Of a DNA stretch of 64,000 nucleotides, positions 54,184 through 64,000 are shown piece by piece. A program made the position numbers and the translations under genes. The notes under the pieces are model-generated. The model saw nothing but the letters and a program-made list of their open reading frames with translations, made no database searches and was not told the DNA's origin. This stretch comes from Aaosphaeria pasadenensis. Its lineage: Eukaryota > Ascomycota > Dothideomycetes > Pleosporales. The stretch's first letter is position 1. Each line of letters opens with the position of its first letter. The stretch lies in contig JAKLMB010000009.1 of the NCBI GenBank assembly GCA_022813625.1, positions 186,001 through 250,000 on the forward strand, read 5' to 3'.

Positions 54184-57100
54184 ATGGCGACGAAAGCATT
54201 GTGTTGTACTGCAGAAGACGAACGATCGGACTCCCCCGTCCTCCCAAATGCTCGGGTACACGAGGCTACTCCTGCTCGACTTCCTCTTCTTCATGATGCT
54301 TCGCCATCTGTAGCATCCAACCACACGAGCACGCAATCGGAAGACGTTCACGAACTGCGTTTCATCTTCAACAACGCCCAAAATGAGGGTGTACATCGCA
54401 CACCCCCGGCCAACATTCCCCGCACGCGGTTCGGGCGATCCTCCATCCACAGTCTACCCAGTTTGCACAAGATCAAAAGCGTACATGCTCTCATTAAACG
54501 AAAGCTGTCTAAAGACTTGTCGAAACTAAATCTGGCTGGATCCTCGCAGGGTCGTGCATCGGGAAAGGAGACAGACAAAGCACCGGACACTGTTCTCAGA
54601 AAACCTCATGATGGTCCCAACCTGCAGCTCAAGATCACCAAGGAAGATCTACGCAGAAATCTTCTCACTGACAAAGGACGTTCAGAGGGCGGATATGATT
54701 CGGATGCCGAAGTGTTGGAGGGCATAGCCAGGAGGATGGGCAGGCCGGTTTCCAAGAGGACGAGCCTCCATAGTATCGATTGGGCATCGTCACCTTCGAC
54801 GTAGGTCCCACTCTGGCAATTCACTAACTTCTGTGCTTACTGCGTTTAGCAAATTACCCACTCCACACTCCCGTCGTAACTCGGATCTCGTTGTCACACC
54901 CGGTCAATACCAACTAGCCCCCATTCCACTCTTGAGCAAAACATCGACAAATGCACTTTGGAACCAGTACTGTAGCTCTCCGAATCTCCGAATTCCTGAT
55001 TCGAGGGATAAAGATCGTAGTCTTCGAAGATCCCACTCATTCAGCTCGATCGAGAGAGCAAGTTCCTCGCAGCTGCAAGACCTCCTACCGCGGATGTCAT
55101 TCAGAGATTCAGATACCATGCCGTGGTCTGCCGCCACTCTATGGAGTCTCCAGTTGTCTAGCCAAGCACCCCATCTGGATTCCGGTGTTGAAGCTACCAA
55201 AATCAATGATGACGTTCCTTCTACGCAGAACGATGAACCAATAAAACAAACCGTCAGTCCTCCATTGACAATAAAGTCAAACAGCGGACAGTCAGTCATA
55301 CGTAGTGCAGAGAGTGTCGCCTTACCAAATCCTTTGGAATCCAATGAGTGCGGCCATCAGCCTGTTGGGTTGAGAGCCAACGTTTGCTTGTCCAATGAAG
55401 ATGAGAATCCGCGCCACTCAGTCCATCTATATAGTATGCGAATCTCTCACCACTTACGTTCGGGTTCCTTGCTATCATGGGAAAAGGCTGCCGACAACTC
55501 GACAAGCCCAACCACGACTGGGCCTGACCACAAGACGAACTTGCCAGATACCAACCGAGCATCGCTACAAGGTGAACGTTCGAGACAACATCGGCATACT
55601 TCTAGCTCTGGATTCGGGAGTGCACAAGTCCCATGCAAATGGGGCAAAGTGATATCTCCTAGCCAAGAACCAGAGGACATATCCTCGATATACTCGAGCA
55701 GGCCTCACAGTCCTCCAGCCAGCGTCGAGGATTCCACAGCAAATCTCTCAACTCCTGTCACACAATGCGATACCTCCCAGGAAACCAAATCGAGCATCCA
55801 AGAAGAGAGCCAACGGGGAAGCATTCCCGAAAGCAACGAAGCGACACCTCGAGCTGCCCAGTTCAGCAGCGTTGCAATGCTCAAGTCTGATATTCAGAGT
55901 TTGAATAGATTGTCCGTTGACGATCAGCCGGTTCTTGCTCGCAATAACAGTGTCGCCGACACGAAAAGATCAAAGTTCCGCGAAGATTTCAGTCCGTCTC
56001 CTCCCCGGAAGAGATCTACAGCCGCACTCTCTATTCTGAAGATACTGAAGCCGAAGAGTGGGGAGCGAAGCCAAAGTGATACAAATCTCAAGTTGAGATG
56101 TGAGGCTCAGGTAGACGGATCTTTTGACCCTGTTGATGACGGAGAAAGAAAAGAGCAGCTGTCTCAATCTGCAATCAGTCTAGAAAAGGAGATGGATGTT
56201 TTAAAGCTCAACCCCGACTCTGACCCTGTCTGGGAACACGCTCTCAAAGCTTTCCACGATGAGCGACGGTCCATGTTTCTACCCCAGAACAATCAACTAT
56301 CCGTTGAAAGGCCGCTCTATCGGAAGAGAAGCTCTAGCGTTTCCCGCCGCCGATCCATGGCCTCTCCTAGTGTGTCTCCATTGGTAACGCAAGACGACGT
56401 GCACGCGCCTATAGAGGGTGGTGGAAGTGAACAAGAACCAAAGGCAGCAGGACCATTTGATGCGTTACCGGCTGCCCGGAGAAGCGCAGTCGTCAACGTC
56501 AATAATAATTACATCGATTCAGATGATGCATTGCGTATTGCCTTCGACAGACAAAAGGACGATGCGGCTACTGTTGGTGCCTGGGGACGTTATCCTAGCC
56601 ATACTCGTCCCGCTCGTACAGGAAGCGCTGGTCATCAGGACCGAGTGATGACGAGAGATTTTGCGCTTGAAACGGCCATAAAGTTCGCTCAAGGTGATTT
56701 AGAGGACGACATTGATCCGGCAGCCACTCCAGAAATATCCCAAAATGGCAGTGCAAAAAGGAAAAAGAAGAGGGTTGGCCATGCTCGCATGGCAAAGAGC
56801 CATTCTATGACCTTCGGCAAGCAGTTCATCAAAAATTACACCAGGATGTTCAGGAGCCAGAGTACAGAGTTCCGACAGCATGGTCACGGCCACCGCAGCT
56901 CGATAACCACCGGGGGTATGCTAGAATATCCCGAGCTTGAAGTGTTACCAGATGTATGGAGAAGAGGAGTATCGGAACACACGCGCCTTCGCCAGCTCAG
57001 CAGAATACAGGGAAGTTCCCGAGAAGAACAACCCTTTCTCCGCCCTGAAAACAATGCTTCAGCTGAATTGAAGGCTAACGGATCTGTGGCTACCACTCAA

Positions 57101-57658
57101 CCGCAAGAGCCCAAGGCAAAACTCAACTCTTTCGAAGGAAGCAACAACGCAGTTGTTGATGGTGCCGCTGACTCAGAAGGTGGAAACGATCGAGCCCGTG
57201 TGTGGTCTCTTTACTACAAGAACTGCGTTCCAAGATTTCCTCGCCCCAGTCTTGACCAATTCAGCTTGTCGCAACCAGACCTTGGTGAACTGGCTCGGGC
57301 AGAGTCATCACGAACACGACCAGAAGCAAATAATGCACAAGAATCGTTCCAACCCAAATTGGATTCCTTGTCTTCAAAGACTCTCCCGCCACGGTTCAAG
57401 CATTCCAGGCGTGAGAGTCGCATAAGCATCATCAGCCGAGCAAGCATTGTGTCAAGCTTCAAGAGCTTAGGACGTGAGACGGAGTACGAAGATGGTCAAG
57501 AAGTTATGAGCGTTGTTAGTGTAAGGAAGAGTACATTGGATTTGGTAGACTTTTACCAGGAACAAGAGGCCGTTGCCCGAGAGCGAGTGTTGGATTTGAC
57601 ACGTATGGGAAGCATCACACACAACGGAGGCACTGCGATACATGCCCCCAATAATTGA
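54184..57658 (+). CDS. Large, mostly disordered protein of unknown function
   Basis: Exons 54184-54800 and 54850-57658, joined by a 49-bp intron (GTAGGT...TTTAG, phase 2), give 1141 residues. Without the splice, exon 1 would stop one codon after the donor. The protein is Ser/Arg/Glu-rich and largely disordered, with many RRNS, RRSHS, RKRSSSVSRRRS phosphorylation-type clusters. More conserved-looking islands are the start (MATKALCCTAEDE), HKIKSVHALIKRKLSKDLS, a basic helix with KQFIKNYTRMFRSQSTEFRQ (about 660-680), EVLPDVWRRGVSEHTRLRQL, and VWSLYYKNCVPRFPRPS (about 795). No catalytic domain. It may be a phosphoregulated scaffold, for example in signalling or polarity; this is inference. Confidence 0.8.
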
Positions 57659-58383
57659 CAACACTCTACGATTCTGGACCACACCCGGGATAGTATCGAT
57701 ACAGAGCAAGCATGGCTATGATCAGAATGGTATAATGGTTTTAGCAATATATTATCTGAAATGCGCCACAGCATATGGATATCAAGTAGGGAATATACAC
57801 AACATGCACTTCAACTGCTTTACTGGATGCTCTGTAAGTTCCGATAGTAGCAGTGATTCAACTCTCAGAGACTGTCCGAGTTCCAGTACCATGTTCATGC
57901 ACAACGGTATCATCACTTTGTGAGAGGGGGGATGCTTGCACAATTTTTTCACCACATTTGTGTACTGATTTAGGTTGGCGACTAGATGTTAACAGGAGCT
58001 TTCGGCCTGGGGTAAGCTCTTCACAATTCGTCCCGTAAGCAATCACAATGTCCACATCTTCTAGAATGAACATGCTAAGTCAACAACCAAACATACTTGC
58101 TCATTATAAGTTCGCAAGCATCCTCTGCTTGAATTCAATATTTTCTTCTCAATTTATACCTAGCCATAACTGGCCCGGATATAAATTGTTTAGTAGCGTT
58201 CCGGCAGGTAACGACTGCACTTCGCCTTCCGCACTTCATTCATTACCTCCTACACTATATAATCTCCCATGCCTCTTTCAGTCAGCAGATAGCACTGAAC
58301 ATAGCTTATAGTTGGGTTCAACTCTCCCGAAGAATTAGAGGCATCAGTATACGCTGTCTGAAATTTCGTATAGTCGTGGCAAT
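57659..58383. other. Intergenic region, 0.7 kb
   Basis: Between two large genes on the same strand. AT-rich. Holds the promoter of the downstream gene. I see no gene. Confidence 0.5.
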
Positions 58384-60771
58384 ATGTCGAACTTCCAGCC
58401 GCGATCTAAGGGATCTCCTCTTCGCGAAAGCATCCGGATAACTTCAGCCTCTCCATCTCGTACGCCTCCTGAGGAAGAGTCTTCGACGGAAAGCAAGCCT
58501 GACGAAATGTTCCAATCTCTCGCCGATTACTCTCCAGCAGCCACGCCAGAAAATTCTCGGTTCATCTCAGGTTACAATAAACAGAAGGCACCGTTTACTA
58601 TTCCTCATATTATAACAGAATCCAAGAATCCCCCCTTTATTGATCCGCACACAGCGTTTCTGATCTCGGACGGCCCAGATAGAGGGCTATTTTTCCATGT
58701 AGCATGTGATATCTCCGGGAATGGTGTTATCTACTTGGAGACAATCATACACTGGATCTGGACTAACTATGTACCTTTTAATAACGTCCTCGCCTTCCAA
58801 TGGAAAGTGATCGGTCCACCAGCAGCTCCCTATCCGCTGACGAAGGACACCACACCAGTGTTCGACGGGCCTTCAACCATCATCCAGAACTCCGGGGAGT
58901 TGTTCTTCGGATGGTTCATGCAAATCCCGCGGATACTGACCCGGGAAGAGATCGCGAATGCACAGAAAGTACTCCCCCATCTATGCAAGACACAATGGTA
59001 TTCAGGAGCACCCGACGAGATCGACGTACCTCTAATACACAGCCCCGCACGCGAGCGCGAATTCGCATCGTATATGGCTCGTCAGAACCATAGGGCGGAT
59101 ATCTTGCAGCGCGTGATAGGGCTCGACCTCAATGCCCAGACGCATGGGTACGAGTGGGGACAGACTCGATTCTGGGAAATGGAGATTGACGGAGATGATG
59201 AGGGTGCACATGGTTTGTCTGAATTGCCGCACGAGGTGGACAATGTAAGTCACTCTCCACTGCCATCCCTTCATCTTCAACGGATCGCTGTACCCCAAGC
59301 GGCAATAGAAAACACTCCCAACGCATCTACAAGCCCTGGTACGTCTTTTACTAGCAACGTAGTAACAGTCTACAGTGAAGCACCGCACGAGGAACGCCCA
59401 GAGGTCGTAACAAACATCTCAACCTTTTCCCAACACCCAATATCCCCATCGACAAGTCCTACTTCGCCAAACGCACCACCACCGCCCCTGGGCGAAACCT
59501 CTCCGGAGCAGCCCGTCGACGCCTTCCCGCGCAGACTCTCCCTTCCCCTCCACCTTACCTCATCGCACAGCCTACCGCGACCGCGCCGAGGGTCCGCCGC
59601 AGATGCTAGCCCTCGCAGGGAGAGCATGCTGCGCCATTTCACGCTGCCTGGTTCCGACGCTGGGTCGGACAGCGAGGTCCAACCCCCTGTTCAGAGTAGT
59701 TTTCAGGTCGGTCGAGTGGGTCGGGTGGATGGAGATGAGGATGTTGGCTCTGAGGACCTGGATGGTCGAGTATCTCCGAAAGATAAGAACAGCCAAACGA
59801 CGCGGCCGGAGGATGCTGCTACCTCCGAGGATCATCGAGCATCGCAGATAGGCGAGAATGGCAGCACCTCAGACCGTGGGGATGAGCGTCTAAGGCAGGA
59901 GGATGGGAATGGGAACAGTCGAGTGCCGGGGGGTGGGGAGATTCTTCTCACCACGGAAGAAATCGTGGAGTTGTGTATGATGGACGCTGCTGGCATGTTT
60001 GGAGATGAAAATGGGAAATGTGAAGTATCTCAAAGAGACGACGCTGATGCCTCCGAGGATCGGATAGATGATGTCGTTGGCTCTGAGGATCAGGAGGGTA
60101 TAGCGTCGGAGGTAGATGAGGATGAAGATCAAGACAGTCGAATGTCTCAGACGGACGAAGTTTTTGCCTCTGAGAATCAGCCCGGTCGAGCAACTCAAAC
60201 GGATGATGCTGTTGGCTCTGAGAACCAAGCCTCCCCAACCAAATCTGCCTGTGCTGAAACCCAGGACGTTGCCATCCTCCAGCAAGACGATGTAACACAG
60301 ACTGGCACCACACCCACGACAATGTCGGAACATCCGGTCCAACTGAATCAATTGATCTCGGGGTTTCTAGAGACAACGCAAGACAGATCAATTGCGTCAG
60401 GGGAAAGTAGGCAATCAATGCATGGGCTCCAGCGGGCTATTCTAAATCATCACATGGATGCCCTCGAGCATCTAGCGACATATTTCCAATGGGAGTTCGA
60501 ACGCTACCATCGAGAGCGATACGGCGCCGGACGACCCGTCGAGTCACCTCAACCCAGCGCCGTCGTCCCCAGAGACGATTGGGGCACAATAGACACTCTC
60601 GCCGTGTGGCTTACGCTCTATGCCTGTGCCCTGTGGCTCCTTCTGTTGGAAGGTCCACACGGCCCGGATCTTACTGAGAGCGAATGGGCTTTATACCATC
60701 GCAGATTCAACATCGTCGCTTATTCTGTTCTCGTCAGTATCTTGGTACTATGCCGGGAACGGAGGGGATAG
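58384..60771 (+). CDS. Unknown protein with acidic degenerate repeats and hydrophobic C-terminus
   Basis: Single exon, 795 residues. Residues about 70-285 form a compact-looking, Trp- and Pro-rich region (TFQWKVIGPP, GELFFGWFMQIPRIL, HGYEWGQTRFWEMEID) of unknown fold. Residues 285-440 are Pro/Ser-rich. Residues about 440-620 are acidic and built from degenerate units of the type GSEDxxGRxSQxDDA/ASENQ, the best conserved being VGSEDQEG, FASENQPG and VGSENQAS. A short helical part follows, then two hydrophobic segments (about 739-756, LAVWLTLYACALWLLLL, and 775-790), so it is probably a tail-anchored or hairpin membrane protein. A GTAAGT at 59248 is not used because removing an intron there breaks the frame. 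Function unknown. Confidence 0.75.
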   Translation: MSNFQPRSKGSPLRESIRITSASPSRTPPEEESSTESKPDEMFQSLADYSPAATPENSRFISGYNKQKAPFTIPHIITESKNPPFIDPHTAFLISDGPDRGLFFHVACDISGNGVIYLETIIHWIWTNYVPFNNVLAFQWKVIGPPAAPYPLTKDTTPVFDGPSTIIQNSGELFFGWFMQIPRILTREEIANAQKVLPHLCKTQWYSGAPDEIDVPLIHSPAREREFASYMARQNHRADILQRVIGLDLNAQTHGYEWGQTRFWEMEIDGDDEGAHGLSELPHEVDNVSHSPLPSLHLQRIAVPQAAIENTPNASTSPGTSFTSNVVTVYSEAPHEERPEVVTNISTFSQHPISPSTSPTSPNAPPPPLGETSPEQPVDAFPRRLSLPLHLTSSHSLPRPRRGSAADASPRRESMLRHFTLPGSDAGSDSEVQPPVQSSFQVGRVGRVDGDEDVGSEDLDGRVSPKDKNSQTTRPEDAATSEDHRASQIGENGSTSDRGDERLRQEDGNGNSRVPGGGEILLTTEEIVELCMMDAAGMFGDENGKCEVSQRDDADASEDRIDDVVGSEDQEGIASEVDEDEDQDSRMSQTDEVFASENQPGRATQTDDAVGSENQASPTKSACAETQDVAILQQDDVTQTGTTPTTMSEHPVQLNQLISGFLETTQDRSIASGESRQSMHGLQRAILNHHMDALEHLATYFQWEFERYHRERYGAGRPVESPQPSAVVPRDDWGTIDTLAVWLTLYACALWLLLLEGPHGPDLTESEWALYHRRFNIVAYSVLVSILVLCRERRG
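59713..60244 (+). repeat. Coding tandem-like acidic repeats
   Basis: DNA underlying residues 440-620 of the preceding protein. Units with GGCTCTGAGGA/GAATCAG recur about every 50-60 bp (for example near 59747, 60080, 60167 and 60215) with strong divergence between copies. Confidence 0.5.
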
Positions 60772-61359
60772 ATTTGGGCCTCGGTGGACTCACCAGTTGT
60801 GGGGACATAGATGGTGTCGTGATGACTAGACGTGATATATTCACTCTCTCGCAATGTTGGAAAAATATATTGAAGAACTGTACTATCTTTACACTTCTTT
60901 GTTCACCGTTTGAACATGTCTCTTTATATATCTTGAAAAGTTGATTTTAATGAAAGGGTTCCTTTGTACAATCAATATTCATTGCCGTGACTATCATTCG
61001 AATTTCCACATGAACATTACCTATATCGACTCTTTTGATAGAAATACGACTCACAAAAATCCAGACACCCCAGACAGGAGTTATTCACGGGCGATGAACA
61101 GCCCTTGATACATGCAGTGAACGTTGTGAGCAATTAGGCGCTAGTTCACTTTCGATTTTCCAGGGTCCACTGCGTCATCTGTGGCTGAACGCGACGACCG
61201 CGAACCTCCGCAGCTTTTCCACTGTCGCCTATAGACATTGCAACCTCCACGTAAACCAAAGCAGACAGCGCACCGTACGAGCTTCTACCTGCAACAGAAA
61301 ACCTTCCACTCCATCTGTTATTTCGAAAGAAAAATCGTACCCATTCACAAGCAAAGAAA
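60772..61359. other. Intergenic region, 0.6 kb
   Basis: 3' flank of the repeat protein and promoter of the next gene. AT-rich up to 61050. I see no gene. Confidence 0.5.
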
Positions 61360-62100
61360 ATGGCGTCAACACGCCTCCGACGCACATTCCACTACCCCTC
61401 CGACTCCGAGGACAACGACGCCGTGGAGGAAGGCATGGACTTACAAGGTCCTTTCTCCTCCCCTAATCCCCCTCAAAAAGAGAAAACCTCCCGTTCAATC
61501 CAACCTAACACCCCAGCAGATCAAGAAACCCTAATAACAACCCTCTCCGCCCGCGACACCTCCTCCACAAAGCTCTACACGCAGATCCTGCTCCTCCTCC
61601 CGCTCGCACCCATCGCACTGTACATCCCCCGACTCTTCGGCGTCGCGACAATCATACCTAGCCTCCTCGCCATAGCAAGCCTGCTCGCCTCGGCATATAC
61701 GCTGTACTTCCTCCCGCTCCCCCCTGCCACCACCAGCAATACTTCCCCGACAGCGACAGCGCCGAACAAACCGAAGATCTACGGCTCCCACGCGCGCAAA
61801 GACGCCACGGCCCCCATCTTCTTCACCGCCCCGCAATCCAAAGAAGTGCCCTACCTGTCTCCCGAGACGGCGGAGCACTTGCGCAGGTACGCGATCCCCG
61901 TGAACGCGGCGCTGTGTGCTGCGTGGGCGGTTGCGGAGGCGCTGATGGGCGGCGGGAGGTCGTGGAGGGAGGGGATGATGATCGGTGGTGGGTATGTTCC
62001 CGGGTTTGTGCTCGCGGTCGTGCTGTGGGCGAGAAGGGAGCTGCGGGTCGTGGATATGGGGGAGTTGGAGAGGGGGAGGTACGCTGGGAAGGGGTCTTGA
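61360..62100 (+). CDS. Four-helix integral membrane protein, unknown
   Basis: Single exon, 246 residues, start in the context GAAAATGGC. Residues 1-70 are polar and acidic (FHYPSDSEDNDAVEEG). Two closely spaced transmembrane helices lie at about 72-118, a Thr/Pro-rich loop follows, then two further helices (about 177-196 and 205-224, ending in VLWARRELRVVD). The sequence SSTKLYTQILLLLPL and the YLSPETAEHLRRYAIPVNAALC segment look like a conserved fungal family of small membrane proteins without known activity. High GC at the 3' end. No signal peptide; the N-terminus is probably cytosolic. Confidence 0.8.
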   Translation: MASTRLRRTFHYPSDSEDNDAVEEGMDLQGPFSSPNPPQKEKTSRSIQPNTPADQETLITTLSARDTSSTKLYTQILLLLPLAPIALYIPRLFGVATIIPSLLAIASLLASAYTLYFLPLPPATTSNTSPTATAPNKPKIYGSHARKDATAPIFFTAPQSKEVPYLSPETAEHLRRYAIPVNAALCAAWAVAEALMGGGRSWREGMMIGGGYVPGFVLAVVLWARRELRVVDMGELERGRYAGKGS

Positions 62101-62556
62101 GAGGATCGAGGGTTGGATGGATGGATTAAGGGATGGGCGAGGGGAAATGTCACGATTTGGGAGGGGATTAAGGTGGAGAATGTAGGAATGATGATACCCC
62201 ATTAATAGATATATCCACTTTTCAATTTTGCCTAGTTGTTTTCTGCTTCCAAATGAGGGCGTGACATTCTGGGGTTCATCGGGCATCTCAGTCGTGCCCT
62301 AGCTCCTAATGTAAAGATAGAAGGCAAAAGAAGAAGAAGAAGCAACGTCCAGAAATGATCGACAAGGGTATCTAACGTAACTAACGCCATCGCCATGCGT
62401 GAAGGCGTAAGCACAGGGAAAAAAAACAGTAAAAACGCTCAGGACCATGTGTCAAAGAGGAGGGGGAATTCCCTATGAAATGGACAAATCTGGAAATCAT
62501 AAACATTCATGAATTCGAAATAGCGGCAGCACGATCGCTGTGCCATACCCAACAGA
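62101..62556. other. Intergenic region between convergent genes
   Basis: 456 bp with both 3' flanks, including an AGAAGAAGAAGAAGC run near 62325. I see nothing else. Confidence 0.5.
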
Positions 62557-64000
62557 TCACACCATCATGCTCTTTCGTCGACTGGCCGCTCGCTCGGCAC
62601 GGAGACTGTGTGTCTTGCTCTCCTTATCCTCAAGTGCGGCAGCCTTCAAGTCACTAGCGCTGCCACTCGCTGGAAGGTCGTTCACCTTCCTGTCTCTTGA
62701 AGTTCTGGAGAGGGCGGTAGAGCTGGAAGCTTTGGTCGACGCACTGCCGCTACCTGCTCTCGAGTGCAATGTCGGCAGGCCGTCCTCCTTTCTTTTCAGG
62801 ATTGACTTTCTCTCTTCGCTTGTTGCTGAAGCTGGTACTGAGCTATGCCGTCGAGCATTTCTTGAAGCCATTGCAAGGTCGATTCGAGGTCGCGTGGGTG
62901 CTGCTCCGTCATTGGGAGACGAGTCAGTGAAGTCGAAAATCGCAAGATTGTCCTTGCTCCGTGCCTTGTCTGTCGAAGAAGACTCCTTCTTGATAGGCTT
63001 CTCCTCGACCGGGCGAACACTGGTGGTAGCAGCAGTGGTATTGGTAGCTGTACTGGCTTCTTTTCTCTTGCTTCCCGCCATTAATGCCGATATAGTCTGC
63101 GACGCTGCAGATGGATTTAATGTCGCTGGTTCCGCAATCGTGACGCCTTCGTCTCGTCTCCCGAGTTTTTCTCTGAGAGGGCTACCGATCTCTGCCTCTT
63201 CATCACCGCCATTAGCCTTTGTGGGCAGGCCTTTCCATGTCGAGTCGACTTCTTTGTTCTCACGTTTCCCAGTAGCGGACCCAGAGGCGGAAGGAGTCGG
63301 ATCGGTGCTTGTCCGTCGATTTGACTGTACTGCATCTACCAACTCTTTTCCTGGTCGCCTCATCTTCGCTGCCAGACTCGGCTCTTTATAGCTCACTTGG
63401 GGCCGTGCACGTCGAGATGGTCGTGCACCATTGGTCAAATCACTTGATCCAATGCCTGCTGGGGGCGGTGTATCTTTCGATTCTTGTCGCGATGCGGATG
63501 GTTCAGTGACTGGTGGTGAGAAAATGTCTTCTACTGCCGGAGTCTTGGGGGGCAATGCTTCAAGGCGTATCTCGGTAATGCCAATGGGCTCAGTAGGCAA
63601 CTGCAATGGTGGAAGGGTGGAAATTTCGTTGCGAGTGTTGGCCGACCTCCCTCGTCCAGTTTTCCCAAGCGTTGTAGGCTTCTTGTCCGCCTTTTCTGGG
63701 GCTGAAGAACGTTGCTTTTTGGGAGAAAGTACAGGATCAGTGTTGACAGGTTCTAGCTGTGTTAGTATCTTGATGAGGGCTTAATGGGTAGATATCCTTA
63801 CTGCTTCCAAGAGCTGGACGCTCGGGGGATCGTAGTCGGACTTCCTTGCTCTCGTCCTTTGCGCTGCTGTCTTGGGTGTCATTCTTGCGGGTGAACGTGA
63901 AAGAATCTGGAGAATTTTCCGGCTTGTCGTTGTCCTCTTGTACGCTGAATTTCCGCTTAGCACCAGTCCTAACTGCCTTTGTCTTTTCTTCTGCTCCCTC
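62557..64000 (-). CDS. sgo1: Shugoshin, C-terminal part (runs off the right edge)
   Basis: Two exons are visible on the minus strand: 64000-63802 (continues outside) and 63752-62557, with a 49-bp intron (GTAAGG...GCTAG, phase 1). About 464 residues of the C-terminal part can be read. The diagnostic feature is the shugoshin C-terminal basic motif, here SRRARPQVSYKEP followed by KMRRP (about 63340-63410), which binds phosphorylated histone H2A at centromeres. The rest is Ser/Lys/Glu-rich and disordered, with AKRKFSVQED near the edge. The N-terminal coiled coil that binds PP2A-B' and protects cohesin must lie outside the window. Role: protection of centromeric cohesion and bipolar attachment in the nucleus. 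Confidence 0.88.

Noticed and set aside
59248..59310. GTAAGT...TAG as an intron in the acidic-repeat gene
   Set aside because: Removing it shifts the frame and brings an early stop, while reading through keeps 795 codons open.
62540..63391. 283-codon plus-strand frame overlapping shugoshin
   Set aside because: Antisense shadow of the shugoshin gene, whose C-terminal motif is unambiguous on the minus strand.

Overview
The window is from the nuclear genome of a filamentous ascomycete (Pezizomycotina). Genes carry short GT-AG introns of about 44-90 bp, are unidirectional or divergent with no operons, and include fungal families such as fungal-specific transcription factors, DUF3405, Mup1-type permeases, fungal shugoshin, and Dal5- and sugar-type MFS transporters. 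The style suggests Leotiomycetes or a related class, but that is inference. I place about 24 protein-coding genes and found no tRNA, rRNA, CRISPR array or intact transposon. Exon boundaries were fitted by hand from reading frame, GT/AG borders and family conservation.

Left end (1-6.4 kb): the 3' part of a single-pass membrane protein gene, a sugar-type MFS transporter and a secreted M43 metalloprotease. Next (6.4-20.4 kb) is what looks like a catabolic gene cluster: a Dal5-type MFS carrier, a beta-hydroxyacid dehydrogenase, a carboxymuconolactone decarboxylase-like protein, a two-finger C2H2 regulator, a metallo-beta-lactamase-fold lactonase, a succinate-semialdehyde-type dehydrogenase, a small glyoxalase-fold protein and a second MFS carrier. 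Lactonase, hydroxyacid dehydrogenase and SSADH are the three activities needed to take a gamma-lactone through 4-hydroxybutyrate and succinic semialdehyde to succinate, the chemistry of the bacterial attKLM/blcABC operon. G-rich TTGGGGT elements recur in several promoters of this cluster, which fits the finger residues of the cluster's own regulator.

Middle (20.9-41 kb): a small membrane protein, a Mup1-type methionine permease, a divergent protein kinase, a CorA-like membrane protein, a newly assembled 77-residue gene, a Cys-containing single-pass membrane protein, a newly assembled 85-residue secreted protein with eight cysteines, a DUF4267 membrane protein and a large DUF3405 glycosyltransferase-like protein. 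Much of 33-36 kb is gene-poor.

Right part (42-64 kb): a kelch-type cell-surface protein with a long disordered tail, an SDR, cobalamin-independent methionine synthase (MET6), a Pof1-type nucleotidyltransferase, two large mostly disordered proteins of unknown function (one with degenerate acidic repeats and a hydrophobic C-terminus), a four-helix membrane protein and the C-terminal part of shugoshin, which runs off the right edge.
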